From Brevibacterium linens ATCC 9172 (GTDB lineage: Bacteria; Actinomycetota; Actinomycetes; Actinomycetales; Brevibacteriaceae), in NCBI RefSeq assembly GCF_900169165.1, contig NZ_FXYY01000003.1, positions 186,001 through 250,000 on the forward strand: 64,000 nucleotides of DNA, read 5' to 3'. Both the position numbers and the translations under genes were made by a program. Below are positions 28,120 through 36,582 of this stretch, piece after piece. Below the pieces are notes generated by a model. That model had not been told where the DNA came from, did no database searches, and worked only from the letters and a program-made list of their open reading frames with translations. Positions within the stretch are counted from its first letter, which is position 1. Each line of letters begins with the position of its first letter.

Positions 28120-29526
28120 ATGACCACTGCCGTTCGGCCGCCACGCGGCACGCTCCCGCGCGATGAGCGTGACACCGCCCGGCCCAGTCGGCGGGCGGTT
28201 CTCACCGGTGCCGCTATCGGAATCGGCGCGATCGGTCTCGGTTCAGCGATCACGACGGCCCTCGCCGAGGCAGCCCGACCGGACCCGGTCCGTTCGGTCA
28301 CCGCCGCCTACACTCGTTCGGGCCTGCGCGAGGTTGTGGATGCCGAATCCGTGCAGATCCTGCCCGCACAGTCGAGAGTCATGCCGGACCTTGCCGATCC
28401 GGGTCCGGCGCTCGGGCAGCAGGAGTTCCTCGACGGCTGCGAGTCATGGCTGACAACGCTGCCCGCCCACCGTCGAGAGCTCGCGGTCGCAGCTCTGCTC
28501 GACCTGTGGGTGCTCAGCGACGGGCTGCCCGCTCCGGTCGCCGGATGGGCGGGTGCGTGGCGCTATGTCTGGCCGCGGGATACCGCCTTCTGCGCGGTGG
28601 CTCTGGCGCGGGTCGGGCTCTCGGGCCTGGCCTGGGGTCATCTGCGCTATCTGCAGTCCGTACAGGCGCCCGACGGGGCGTTCGCCGCCCGCGTCGACCC
28701 CGAAACCGGTCTGGCGCCGGACGATCGTGCGTCGCAGTTCGACTCACTCGGCCTCGTCCTCTGGGCGGTTGCCGAAGTGCACGCCGTCTCCACGGCGACA
28801 ACCGGAGGCTCCGATCTCGGGGGACTCGACGATCTGCTGCGACGGACCAGTTCGCGGCTGTTCGATCTCACGTCCCGCGGCCGCCGTCTGCCTCCGGCCG
28901 GACCGGACTATTGGGAGGTCGGAGAATCACAGGTCACGCTCGGCTTGGCCGGACCGACTCTGGTCGGGATGAACTCGCTCACCGCGCTGACGAAAGCGGA
29001 TCCGGGGCTGTGGAGCCGCCTCGGCGAGGAAGCCGATGAGGTTCTGCGGGGAGCCGATGACTATCGTCAGACCTTCAGCCGGACCTTCGGGGCCAATGGG
29101 ATGCAGCGGTATCCCACCTCGGGCGGATCCGATTCGGCCATCGCCTACCTGCCCGCCGCCGGACTCGTGCCGAACGCGGAGGACGGAATCTACGCGCTCG
29201 ACCCCGAGCTCCTCGCCGGAGTCTGGGACCGTCTCGAACAGCCGGCCGGCGGGATCAAGCCCGGGCATGGGTGGATCCTCGACCGCTCAAGTTGGACGCC
29301 GTCGACGTCGCTCATGGGGCTCGGCTTCGCACGCCTCGGACTCAGCGCCAGGGCCGAATCGGTCCTCGACTGGCTGACGGAACACCGCACGAGTGCCGGG
29401 TCTCTTCCGGAGAAGATCAGCGCGGACGGCGATCCGGTCTCTGCAGCCCCGCTGTCATGGACGGCGGCCAACGTCATCATCACCCTCGACGAGCTCTACG
29501 GGCACCGAGGCGGAGCGGCCTCGTGA
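28120..29526 (+). CDS. GH15-type glucoamylase-like hydrolase, Tat-exported
   Basis: 468 residues from ATG 28120. The N terminus has a twin-arginine signal (SRRAVLTGAAIGIGAIG, R24-R25) and ends near ALAEAA. The (alpha/alpha)6 glucoamylase signature WRYVWPRDTAFCAVALARVG sits at about residues 147-166; LPPAGPDYWEV and PGHGWILDRSSW follow. Family members cut alpha-linked glucosides, but substrate cannot be predicted here. The gene stands alone after tRNA-Gly; an in-frame extension back through the tRNA is rejected. Confidence 0.8.
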   Translation: MTTAVRPPRGTLPRDERDTARPSRRAVLTGAAIGIGAIGLGSAITTALAEAARPDPVRSVTAAYTRSGLREVVDAESVQILPAQSRVMPDLADPGPALGQQEFLDGCESWLTTLPAHRRELAVAALLDLWVLSDGLPAPVAGWAGAWRYVWPRDTAFCAVALARVGLSGLAWGHLRYLQSVQAPDGAFAARVDPETGLAPDDRASQFDSLGLVLWAVAEVHAVSTATTGGSDLGGLDDLLRRTSSRLFDLTSRGRRLPPAGPDYWEVGESQVTLGLAGPTLVGMNSLTALTKADPGLWSRLGEEADEVLRGADDYRQTFSRTFGANGMQRYPTSGGSDSAIAYLPAAGLVPNAEDGIYALDPELLAGVWDRLEQPAGGIKPGHGWILDRSSWTPSTSLMGLGFARLGLSARAESVLDWLTEHRTSAGSLPEKISADGDPVSAAPLSWTAANVIITLDELYGHRGGAAS

Positions 29527-29535
29527 CAACACCCC

Positions 29536-29567
29536 GGTTTCGCGTAACGGCGGGGGTTTCGCGTAAC
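29536..29567. repeat. 13-bp direct repeat upstream of tig
   Basis: GGTTTCGCGTAAC occurs at 29536-29548 and 29555-29567, 19 bases apart start to start (about two helical turns). The second copy runs into TAACAT (29564-29569), a possible -10 for tig. This could be a regulator site; no known consensus fits. Confidence 0.45.
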
Positions 29568-29738
29568 ATAGGTGATTGCGTCTTGCGGACGTGCGCGAAC
29601 TATTCGTGGACTTTCGCTCCCTCCAAGGTCACGAGATGACCGATCAGGCTGTGAGATGGCCGTTTGCGGTCACGAACCCGGACGATCAGGTCGGAGATGA
29701 CCGAAAATGCATGACTGTCGAATCTGAAAGGTCACACT

Positions 29739-31115
29739 GTGAAGAGCTCCGTCGAGCAACTCGACCCCACCCGGGTCAAGATCAGCGTGGAAGTCCCATA
29801 CGCCGAACTCAAACCGAGCGTCGACGAGGCATACAAGACCATCGGTGCTCAGGTCACCGTCCCCGGCTTCCGCAAGGGCAAGGTCCCCGCGCGCATCATC
29901 GATCAGCGCATCGGTCGTCCTGCTGTGATTCAGGAAGCGATCAACAACGGTCTGGACGAGTTCTACCGCAACGCGGTCGACGAGCATGACCTCAAGCCGA
30001 TGGGCCAGCCCGAGGTCGAGATCTCCGAGGTTCCCGGCCTCGACGGAACCGAAGACGGCGAGCTCGGCTTCACGGTCGAGGTCGACGTGCGTCCCGAGGT
30101 CGAACTGCCTGCCTACGACTCGATCACCATCGAGGTCGACCCGATCGACGTCACCGACGCCGATGTCGATGCCGAGCTCGAGCAGCTGCGCACCCGCTTC
30201 GGCACCCTCGTCGCCGTGGATCGCCCCGCGGCCAAGGACGACTTCGTCACCCTCGACCTCGTCGCCACCATCGGCGACGAAGAGATCGACACCGCCTCCG
30301 ACATCTCCTACCAGGTCGGCGCCGGAACGATGCTCGAAGGCATGGACGAGGCTCTCGACGGCCTCTCCGCCGGAGAGACCACGACCTTCGAGACCACCTT
30401 CGCCGGCGGCGAGCACGCCGGCGAACAGGGCACCGTGAAGATCACCCTGGGTGCCGTGAAGGAACGGGAACTGCCCGAGGCCGACGACGACTTCGCTCAG
30501 CTGGCCAGCGAGTTCGACACGATCGCCGAACTGCGTGAGGATCTGCGCGTCCAGGCCGGCAAGTCCAAGGAGACCGAGCAGGGCGTGCAGGCACGCGACA
30601 AGGTCCTCGAACACCTCATCGAGACCCTCGAGGTCCCGGTCCCGGCCAAGATCGTCACCGACGAGGTCGAGCGTCACCTCGAATCCGAGAACCGTTCGGA
30701 CGATGACGAGCACCGCAAGGAGGTCACCGAGGAGACCGAGCGCAACCTGCGCACCCAGTTCATCCTCGACGCCGTCTCCGAAGCCGAGAACGTCGAGGTC
30801 AGCCAGCCCGAACTCATCGAGTACCTGATCTCCGCGTCGCAGCAGTACGGAATGAACCCGAACGAGTTCGCCCAGATGCTCGACAGCTCCGGCCAGGTCA
30901 ACGCCCTCGTCGGCGAGGTCTCGCGCCGTAAGGCTCTGGCCGCCGTCCTCGCCGGTGCCACGGTCAAGGACACGGCCGGAAATGTCGTCGACATGGAGGC
31001 ATTCACCTCCGCCGGCGACGACGCCGAGGATGCAGACGCCGAGGCCGCCAGCGCTGACGCGCAGAGCGCGGACGCTGACGCCGAAGCCCCTGCAGAGGCC
31101 GCCGAAGAGAACTGA
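29739..31115 (+). CDS. tig: Trigger factor
   Basis: 458 residues from GTG 29739 (GAAAGG upstream). Ribosome-binding tail with the loop PGFRKGKVPARII, central FKBP-type prolyl isomerase domain (about 160-245, FVTLDLVATIGDEEI, GAGTMLEGMDEAL) and helical C-terminal arms, then an A/D/E-rich tail of about 35 residues. It shields nascent chains at the ribosomal exit. Precedes clpP1P2-clpX, the usual order. Confidence 0.97.
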   Translation: MKSSVEQLDPTRVKISVEVPYAELKPSVDEAYKTIGAQVTVPGFRKGKVPARIIDQRIGRPAVIQEAINNGLDEFYRNAVDEHDLKPMGQPEVEISEVPGLDGTEDGELGFTVEVDVRPEVELPAYDSITIEVDPIDVTDADVDAELEQLRTRFGTLVAVDRPAAKDDFVTLDLVATIGDEEIDTASDISYQVGAGTMLEGMDEALDGLSAGETTTFETTFAGGEHAGEQGTVKITLGAVKERELPEADDDFAQLASEFDTIAELREDLRVQAGKSKETEQGVQARDKVLEHLIETLEVPVPAKIVTDEVERHLESENRSDDDEHRKEVTEETERNLRTQFILDAVSEAENVEVSQPELIEYLISASQQYGMNPNEFAQMLDSSGQVNALVGEVSRRKALAAVLAGATVKDTAGNVVDMEAFTSAGDDAEDADAEAASADAQSADADAEAPAEAAEEN

Positions 31116-31207
31116 GGGTCAGCCGCCTCGGCGGTGGAATCCTGATGAGACGGTGGGTGCGGATTGCGATCCGTGCCCACCGTCTCTGCATCTTCAGGTC
31201 CCGATCA

Positions 31208-31221
31208 CGCTGAGGGCGAAC
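31208..31221 (+). promoter_or_regulatory. ClgR operator upstream of clpP1P2
   Basis: CGC-TGAGG-GCGAAC; on the minus strand this is GTTCGC-N5-GCG, an exact match to the published actinobacterial ClgR site. Its centre lies about 58 bases before the expected start of transcription (TAGAGT at 31261-31266), the normal distance for an activator. ClgR induces clp genes in response to protein or envelope stress. The match is seen; binding is inferred. Confidence 0.75.
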
Positions 31222-31260
31222 ACAGGCCTCGCCGCGGACTAAAACCCGGGGGAGAGCGGT

Positions 31261-31266
31261 TAGAGT
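31261..31266 (+). promoter_or_regulatory. -10 element of clpP1P2 promoter
   Basis: TAGAGT, 36 bases before GTG 31303. No good -35 at the right distance, which suits a promoter that needs an activator such as ClgR. Confidence 0.5.
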
Positions 31267-31302
31267 CCATATCAAGCCATCCACAGAACACAGGAGTGAA
31301 AC

Positions 31303-31914
31303 GTGAGCGCATACGACACGACAGCTCCCGTCGGCCTCGACGCCGGTGGGGGAATGGGTCTGGACGACCACATCTTCAATCGTCTTCTCAAGGAGCGCAT
31401 CATCTGGCTCGGTTCGGAGGTGCGTGACGACAACGCCAACGCCATCTGTGCGCAGATGATGCTGCTCGCAGCCGAAGATCCTGACGCGGACATCTCGCTC
31501 TACATCAACTCGCCCGGCGGATCCGTCACCGCCGGTATGGCCATCTACGACACGATGCAGTACATCAAGCCCGATGTCTCCACCGTGGCCATGGGCATGG
31601 CCGCCTCGATGGGACAGTTCCTGCTGTCCTCGGGTGCGCCGGGAAAGCGCTATGCCACCCCGCACGCCCGAATCCTCATGCACCAGCCGCTGGGCGGCAT
31701 CGGCGGAACGGCCACTGACATCAAGATCCAGGCCGAACTGATCCTGCACATGAAGAAGCAGATGGCGGAACTGACCGCTCAGCAGACCGGCAAGTCGCTC
31801 GAGCAGATCCTCAAGGACAACGACCGCGACCACTGGTTCACCGCTGAGGAAGCGCTCGAATACGGATTCATCGACAAGATGGTCACCAGCGCGTCCGACG
31901 TCGAGAACAACTGA
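31303..31914 (+). CDS. clpP1: ATP-dependent Clp protease proteolytic subunit 1
   Basis: 203 residues from GTG 31303, with CAGGAG upstream. Catalytic Ser102 (GMAASMGQF), His127 ([10 protein letters not shown]) and the Asp in DNDRDHWF are present. It forms one ring of the mixed ClpP1-ClpP2 tetradecamer of actinobacteria. 17 bases before clpP2, so one operon. Confidence 0.97.
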   Translation: MSAYDTTAPVGLDAGGGMGLDDHIFNRLLKERIIWLGSEVRDDNANAICAQMMLLAAEDPDADISLYINSPGGSVTAGMAIYDTMQYIKPDVSTVAMGMAASMGQFLLSSGAPGKRYATPHARILMHQPLGGIGGTATDIKIQAELILHMKKQMAELTAQQTGKSLEQILKDNDRDHWFTAEEALEYGFIDKMVTSASDVENN

Positions 31915-31931
31915 GCAGGAGTGAGGGAAGT

Positions 31932-32585
31932 ATGAATGCAATGAACTTTATGCCGGGGTCGACGGCGTCGAATATGCCGCAGTCGCGCTACGTCATGCCG
32001 CAGTTCGAAGAGCGCACACCCTATGGCTTCAAACGCCAGGATCCCTACACCAAGCTCTTCGACGATCGTGTGGTGTTCTTGGGTGCCCAGGTCGACGACA
32101 CGTCAGCCGACGATGTCATGGCTCAGCTGCTGGTTCTCGAATCGCAGGATCCTGACCGTGACATCACTCTCTACATCAACTCGCCCGGTGGTTCGTTCAC
32201 CGCGATGACGGCCATCTACGACACCATGCAGTACGTCAAGCCGGAGATCCAGACTGTCTGCCTCGGTCAGGCCGCCTCCGCTGCCGCCGTTCTGCTGGCC
32301 GCGGGCACACCCGGCAAGCGTCTCGCTCTGCCGAATGCACGTGTGCTCATCCACCAGCCCGCGATGCAGGGCCAGGGGCAGGGACAGGCCTCCGACCTCG
32401 AGATCCAGGCCGCTGAGGTGCTGCGGATGCGCGAATGGCTCGAGGCAACTCTGGCCAAGCACTCGAACAAGGAAGCCTCGCAGATCTCGAACGACATCGA
32501 ACGCGATCTCTTCCTCACGGCCGCTCAGGCCAAGGACTACGGTCTCGTCGATCAGGTGCTCTCGTCGCGCAAGGACGCGAACTGA
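31932..32585 (+). CDS. clpP2: ATP-dependent Clp protease proteolytic subunit 2
   Basis: 217 residues. Ser116 ([11 protein letters not shown]), His141 ([11 protein letters not shown]) and the Asp of DIERDLFL form the triad. The N-terminal extension (about 25 residues, [15 protein letters not shown]) is typical of ClpP2, whose ring in mycobacteria contacts the ClpX/ClpC ATPase. A GQGQGQ stretch follows the His loop. Confidence 0.97.
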   Translation: MNAMNFMPGSTASNMPQSRYVMPQFEERTPYGFKRQDPYTKLFDDRVVFLGAQVDDTSADDVMAQLLVLESQDPDRDITLYINSPGGSFTAMTAIYDTMQYVKPEIQTVCLGQAASAAAVLLAAGTPGKRLALPNARVLIHQPAMQGQGQGQASDLEIQAAEVLRMREWLEATLAKHSNKEASQISNDIERDLFLTAAQAKDYGLVDQVLSSRKDAN

Positions 32586-32615
32586 TCATCGTGCTGAGCA
32601 CTGGCAAGCGCTGAT

Positions 32616-32651
32616 AACGGGTTCGTACGATTGCGATCGTACGAACCCGTT
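32616..32651 (+). terminator. Hairpin after clpP2
   Basis: Perfect 15-bp stem (32616-32630 with 32637-32651), loop TTGCGA. It separates clpP2 from clpX, which has its own promoter. Confidence 0.75.
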
Positions 32652-32718
32652 CTCGGTTCTGCCCGCCGACACACCGAGACGTGGCTGGGGGCTCGTGTCC
32701 GCCGCGTATGGGAAGCTA

Positions 32719-32748
32719 TTGAGGTACAGGAAATACGAGCGGTAGAGT
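32719..32748 (+). promoter_or_regulatory. Promoter of clpX
   Basis: -35 TTGAGG (32719-32724), 18-base spacer, -10 TAGAGT (32743-32748); start expected near 32755, leaving a leader of about 27 bases that carries GAAAGG. Confidence 0.6.
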
Positions 32749-32781
32749 TGGGACCAAGCGTCCCGGCGAAAGGTTGTGACA

Positions 32782-34065
32782 GTGGCTCGCAGTGCGGACG
32801 GAGCAGACCTGCTCAAATGCAACTTCTGTGGGAAGTCTCAGAAGCAGGTTCGGAAACTCATCGCCGGACCGGGTGTTTACATCTGCGATGAATGCATCGG
32901 ATTGTGCAATGAGATCATCGAAGAGGAACTCAGCGAATCCAGTCCGGAGCAGGCCGAGCTCGAACTGCCCAAACCCCGCGAAATCTTCGACTTCCTCCAA
33001 GAATACGTCGTCGGTCAGGAACCGGCGAAGAAGGCGCTGTCCGTAGCCGTCTACAATCACTACAAGCGCATCCGGTCCTTGCAGTCGGGCGACGAGAAGA
33101 CCTTGGGCACCAGCGATTCCGACGTCGAGATCGCGAAGTCGAACATTCTGCTCGTCGGACCCACCGGTTCGGGAAAGACCTACCTCGCACAGTCGCTGGC
33201 CAAACGTCTCAACGTCCCCTTCGCGGTCGCCGATGCCACCGCGCTGACCGAAGCCGGCTATGTGGGTGAGGACGTCGAGAACATCCTGCTCAAGCTCATC
33301 CAGGCCGCGGACTTCGACATCCAGCGTGCCGAGCACGGCATCATCTACATCGACGAGATCGATAAGATCGCCCGCAAGTCGGAGAACCCGTCGATCACCC
33401 GTGACGTATCCGGTGAGGGCGTGCAGCAGGCACTGCTGAAGATCCTCGAAGGCACACAGGCCTCGGTTCCGCCGCAGGGCGGACGCAAACACCCGCACCA
33501 GGACTTCCTGCAGATCGATACGACGAACGTGCTCTTCATCGTTGCGGGCGCGTTCGCCGGAATGGAAGAGATCGTGGCCGGCCGCAAGGGCAAGCACGGA
33601 ATCGGCTTCGGCGCCCTTCTGCAGTCGAAGAACGACGAAGAGGACCTCTACGCGGACATCCTCCCGGAAGATCTGCTCAAGTTCGGACTCATCCCCGAAT
33701 TCATCGGTCGCCTCCCGGTGCTGGCCACCGTGTCGAATCTCGACCGTGCCGCGCTGATGTCGATCCTTACTGAGCCGAAGAACGCACTGGTCAAGCAGTA
33801 TCAGCGGATGTTCGAGTTCGACAGTGTCTCCCTGACCTTCGAGACCGAGGCGCTCGAGGCCATCGCCGACCTCGCTCTTCTGCGCGGTACCGGTGCGCGC
33901 GGACTGCGGTCCATCATGGAAGAGGTCCTGCAGCCGGTCATGTTCGACGTGCCCTCACGCGAGGACATCGCCGAGGTGGTCGTGACCAAGGAGGTCGTCG
34001 AATCGAACGTCGCCCCGACCCTTGTGCCGAAGTCACGGAACAGGACGAATAAGAAATCTGCCTGA
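32782..34065 (+). CDS. clpX: ATP-dependent Clp protease ATP-binding subunit ClpX
   Basis: 427 residues from GTG 32782, 8 bases after GAAAGG (GTG 32776 is too close). Zinc-binding domain C13-C16-C35-C38, Walker A GPTGSGKT at 126-133, Walker B IIYIDEID, and the IGF loop (HGIGFGA) that docks into ClpP. It unfolds substrates and feeds them to ClpP1P2. Confidence 0.97.
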   Translation: MARSADGADLLKCNFCGKSQKQVRKLIAGPGVYICDECIGLCNEIIEEELSESSPEQAELELPKPREIFDFLQEYVVGQEPAKKALSVAVYNHYKRIRSLQSGDEKTLGTSDSDVEIAKSNILLVGPTGSGKTYLAQSLAKRLNVPFAVADATALTEAGYVGEDVENILLKLIQAADFDIQRAEHGIIYIDEIDKIARKSENPSITRDVSGEGVQQALLKILEGTQASVPPQGGRKHPHQDFLQIDTTNVLFIVAGAFAGMEEIVAGRKGKHGIGFGALLQSKNDEEDLYADILPEDLLKFGLIPEFIGRLPVLATVSNLDRAALMSILTEPKNALVKQYQRMFEFDSVSLTFETEALEAIADLALLRGTGARGLRSIMEEVLQPVMFDVPSREDIAEVVVTKEVVESNVAPTLVPKSRNRTNKKSA

Positions 34066-34076
34066 GTCTCTCACGC

Positions 34077-35363
34077 ATGAGACTCCTGGCTGACACACGT
34101 CCGCTGCGGTACGCGTCCTTCCGGCGGCTGTGGACGGCCAATATCGTCACCGTCATCGGTGCGCAGATGACCGTCGTGGCGATTCCCGCACAGATCTTCC
34201 ACCTCACAGGGTCGTCCGGCTACGTCGGTCTCGCCGGTGCGTTCGGTCTGGTTCCGCTCATCGTCTTCGGGCTGTGGGGCGGATCCTTGGCCGATGTCAT
34301 CGATCGTCGCAGGCTGCTCGTCATCTCGACCGTCGGGCTGATCGTCACGTCCGCGATACTCGCACTCATCGCAGTGCTCAGCGTCGACAATGTCTGGTTG
34401 CTGCTGTCGGTGTTCTCCATGCAGCAGGCATTCTTCGCACTCAACCAGCCGGCGAGGGGCGCCCTGCTGCCCTCGATCATCCCGCTCGATCTGCTGCCCG
34501 CGGCGAATTCTCTGAATATGACCGTGATGACGGTGGGCGCCGTCGTCGGCCCTGTCGTCGGCGGAGCGCTGATTCCGCTGTTCGGGTACCAGCTGCTCTA
34601 CGTCATCGATGCCGTGTTCCTCTTCGCCACGCTCTATGCAGTGGTCCGACTGCCGTCGCTGCTGCCGCAGAAACAGCCCGATACCCGGTCGGGATTCAAA
34701 GGGATCGTCGATGGGTTCCGGTATCTGCGGACGAACACCGTCGTCATGGTCTCTCTGCTGGTCGACATCATTGCGATGGTCTTCGGAATGCCGCGGGCAC
34801 TGTTCCCGCAAATCGCCGTCGAGACCTTCGACGGCCCACCCGAAGGCGGCATCGTGTTCTCGCTGCTCTTCGCCGCCCTGGCCGGCGGCAGCGCCTTGGC
34901 CGGGATCTTCTCCGGATGGGTCTCACGCGTGCAGCGTCAGGGGCTCGCCGTCATCGTCGCCATCGTCGTCTGGGGTGCGGCCATGACAGTGTTCGGGCTG
35001 TCGCTTGAGCTGGCGGCAGGGTTCTGGCTGACCGCGCTCGTCGTCGCATTGGCTGCGATGGCGGTCGGCGGAGGAGCCGATATCGTGTCCGGTGCTTTTC
35101 GGCAGACGATGCTCCAGGAGGCTGCCACCGATGCGATGCGCGGTCGGATGCAGGGCGTGTTCATCGTCGTGGTGGCCGGCGGACCGCGGATCGCGGACGT
35201 CCTCCACGGCTCCGTCGCAGCCGTCACCGACACCACGGTCGCCTCGGCGGGCGGCGGCATTGCCGTCATCGTCCTTGTGCTGGTCTGTGCGGCGATCTTC
35301 CCGACCTTCCGGAAATACCGGGTCGAACGCGGCGGCCGCGAACACACGGTCCCCACCGCCTGA
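34077..35363 (+). CDS. MFS transporter, EntS/Bcr-like exporter
   Basis: 428 residues, about 11-12 hydrophobic segments. N-terminal LRYASFRRLWTANIVTVIGAQ, the MFS loop WGGSLADVIDRRRLL between helices 2 and 3, and NQPARGALLP match exporters of the EntS (enterobactin exporter) and macrolide-efflux type. 11 bases after clpX without a ribosome-binding site. Substrate not known. Confidence 0.85.
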   Translation: MRLLADTRPLRYASFRRLWTANIVTVIGAQMTVVAIPAQIFHLTGSSGYVGLAGAFGLVPLIVFGLWGGSLADVIDRRRLLVISTVGLIVTSAILALIAVLSVDNVWLLLSVFSMQQAFFALNQPARGALLPSIIPLDLLPAANSLNMTVMTVGAVVGPVVGGALIPLFGYQLLYVIDAVFLFATLYAVVRLPSLLPQKQPDTRSGFKGIVDGFRYLRTNTVVMVSLLVDIIAMVFGMPRALFPQIAVETFDGPPEGGIVFSLLFAALAGGSALAGIFSGWVSRVQRQGLAVIVAIVVWGAAMTVFGLSLELAAGFWLTALVVALAAMAVGGGADIVSGAFRQTMLQEAATDAMRGRMQGVFIVVVAGGPRIADVLHGSVAAVTDTTVASAGGGIAVIVLVLVCAAIFPTFRKYRVERGGREHTVPTA

Positions 35364-35591
35364 TCTTCTGTCGTGATGTCCGGGCGGCAACACATCTGCC
35401 ACAGCATCACCCACAGCGTCACCCACCCTGCCAGCGGCAGAACCTCCCGGTACCGTCGTATCCCTCAGCGTTCTCCGCAAAGCACACCGATGCAGCGTGG
35501 TGGCATGGCACGACGGGCGAGGGATGCAGCAGACTACTTCGCGAACTCGGGGGAGGGATGCGCGATGAGTAAGCGTGAGTGCAGATGACGA

Positions 35592-35629
35592 CACCCCCGA
35601 CTCGCTGCCGAAGCAGCAGGTCGAGGGTG
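35592..35629. terminator. Imperfect bidirectional hairpin between MFS and AIM24 genes
   Basis: 17-base arms (35592-35608 with 35613-35629), 15 paired positions including a wobble, loop CGAA. It lies in the 298-base stretch 35364-35661 between convergent genes; apart from this hairpin and a loosely repeated CATCACCCACAGCG-like motif at 35404-35425 I see nothing there. Confidence 0.5.
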
Positions 35630-35661
35630 CGTGGTCAGGCAGCGGACGGCCGCCTGGCGTG

Positions 35662-36354
35662 TCAGCTGGTGGCAGCCGAGTAGACGGCGTTCTCCGCGGG
35701 CTGGACGACGACGAAGCCGGGACCGTGGAAGGCCAGCTGCACGGACTCACCGGAACCGCGACCGAAGAAGGTGCCGACGCTGACGTCGGTCTTGATCTGC
35801 GGGGCCAGTGCTGAGGACCAGCACACAGCGGCCTGCGGGTCGACGAAGGTCGGCTGCTGCGAGCAGTCGAGGACCATGGGCTCGCCCTTGCAGCAGATGG
35901 CGGCTGTACCCTGCCCGGCAAGTTCGAGGTTGAACAGTCCCGACCCGCTGACCATGGCACCGACTCCGCCCTTGATGCGCTTGATCTCCCAGTTGAGAGC
36001 GTCATCGAAGGCGAGCAGATTCGCGGTGTTGACGGTCAGCGCGTCCTGTGGACCTTCGAGCGCCATCATGAAGATGTTCGACGCCTCCCGGGCGAAGAAC
36101 ACTTCACCGTGTCCCTCGACGCGCATGACATTGCCGCCTTCGCCGGTGGCCGCCTTCTTCATGAACTGGCCGACCGACTTCGACCCCTGGTGGGTGAAGT
36201 GGACATCTCCCTGGTAGGCGACCATGGCGCCCTTGGTGGCGATCATCGGAGCGTTCGGCGTGACCACCGAACGCAGCATCTTGTTCGACTGGAGCGTCCA
36301 TCGCTCCTGGTTCTGGATCTCGGCGTTGCGCTGGGAAAACAGTTCGCTTCTCAC
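35662..36354 (-). CDS. AIM24 family protein
   Basis: 230 residues from GTG 36354. The body matches the AIM24/TIGR00266 beta-helix family: IATKGAMVAYQGDVHF, GEGGNVMRVEGHGEVFFA, GSGLFNLELAGQGTAAI, FVDPQAAVCWSS and VQLAFHGPGFVVVQP. Bacterial members often appear in TerD-type stress clusters, but no such neighbours are here. No signal peptide. Biochemical function unknown. Confidence 0.85.
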   Translation of the reverse strand: MRSELFSQRNAEIQNQERWTLQSNKMLRSVVTPNAPMIATKGAMVAYQGDVHFTHQGSKSVGQFMKKAATGEGGNVMRVEGHGEVFFAREASNIFMMALEGPQDALTVNTANLLAFDDALNWEIKRIKGGVGAMVSGSGLFNLELAGQGTAAICCKGEPMVLDCSQQPTFVDPQAAVCWSSALAPQIKTDVSVGTFFGRGSGESVQLAFHGPGFVVVQPAENAVYSAATS

Positions 36355-36473
36355 GGTTCTGGGAGCCTTTCGTTCAACGAGGACTTCGTGGTGCTTCGGT
36401 GGTCGAGAACCATATTACGGGGCAGAGGCCGCAGAACCCCTTCCGCTCGTGTATCCGTTCCGGAACATGCGAC

Positions 36474-36529
36474 GAGCCCCACGGCACTCGCTGCTCCGTC
36501 TCTGCGGAGGAACGGGTGCCGTGGGGCTC
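36474..36529 (-). terminator. Terminator of valS with nested hairpin
   Basis: Perfect 14-bp stem (36474-36487 with 36516-36529) enclosing a second 5-bp hairpin (36494-36498 with 36505-36509). It lies 54 bases after the valS stop on the minus strand; no T-run. Confidence 0.65.
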
Positions 36530-36582
36530 CGGTGGAGCTGATCGGGACGCGGGCCGAATCGGAGGTCCGGCGCGTCCTCGGC

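Noticed and set aside
29541..29552. CGC-N6-GCG near tig as a ClgR site
   Set aside because: Spacer is 6 and not 5, and the GTTCGC half is not matched, unlike the exact site at 31208.
35373..35588. A 71-codon frame between MFS and AIM24 genes
   Set aside because: No ribosome-binding site, poor codon use and no recognisable pattern.
35636..36354. AIM24 gene as part of a TerD-type tellurite/stress cluster
   Set aside because: No ter or related genes nearby; single AIM24 genes are common.
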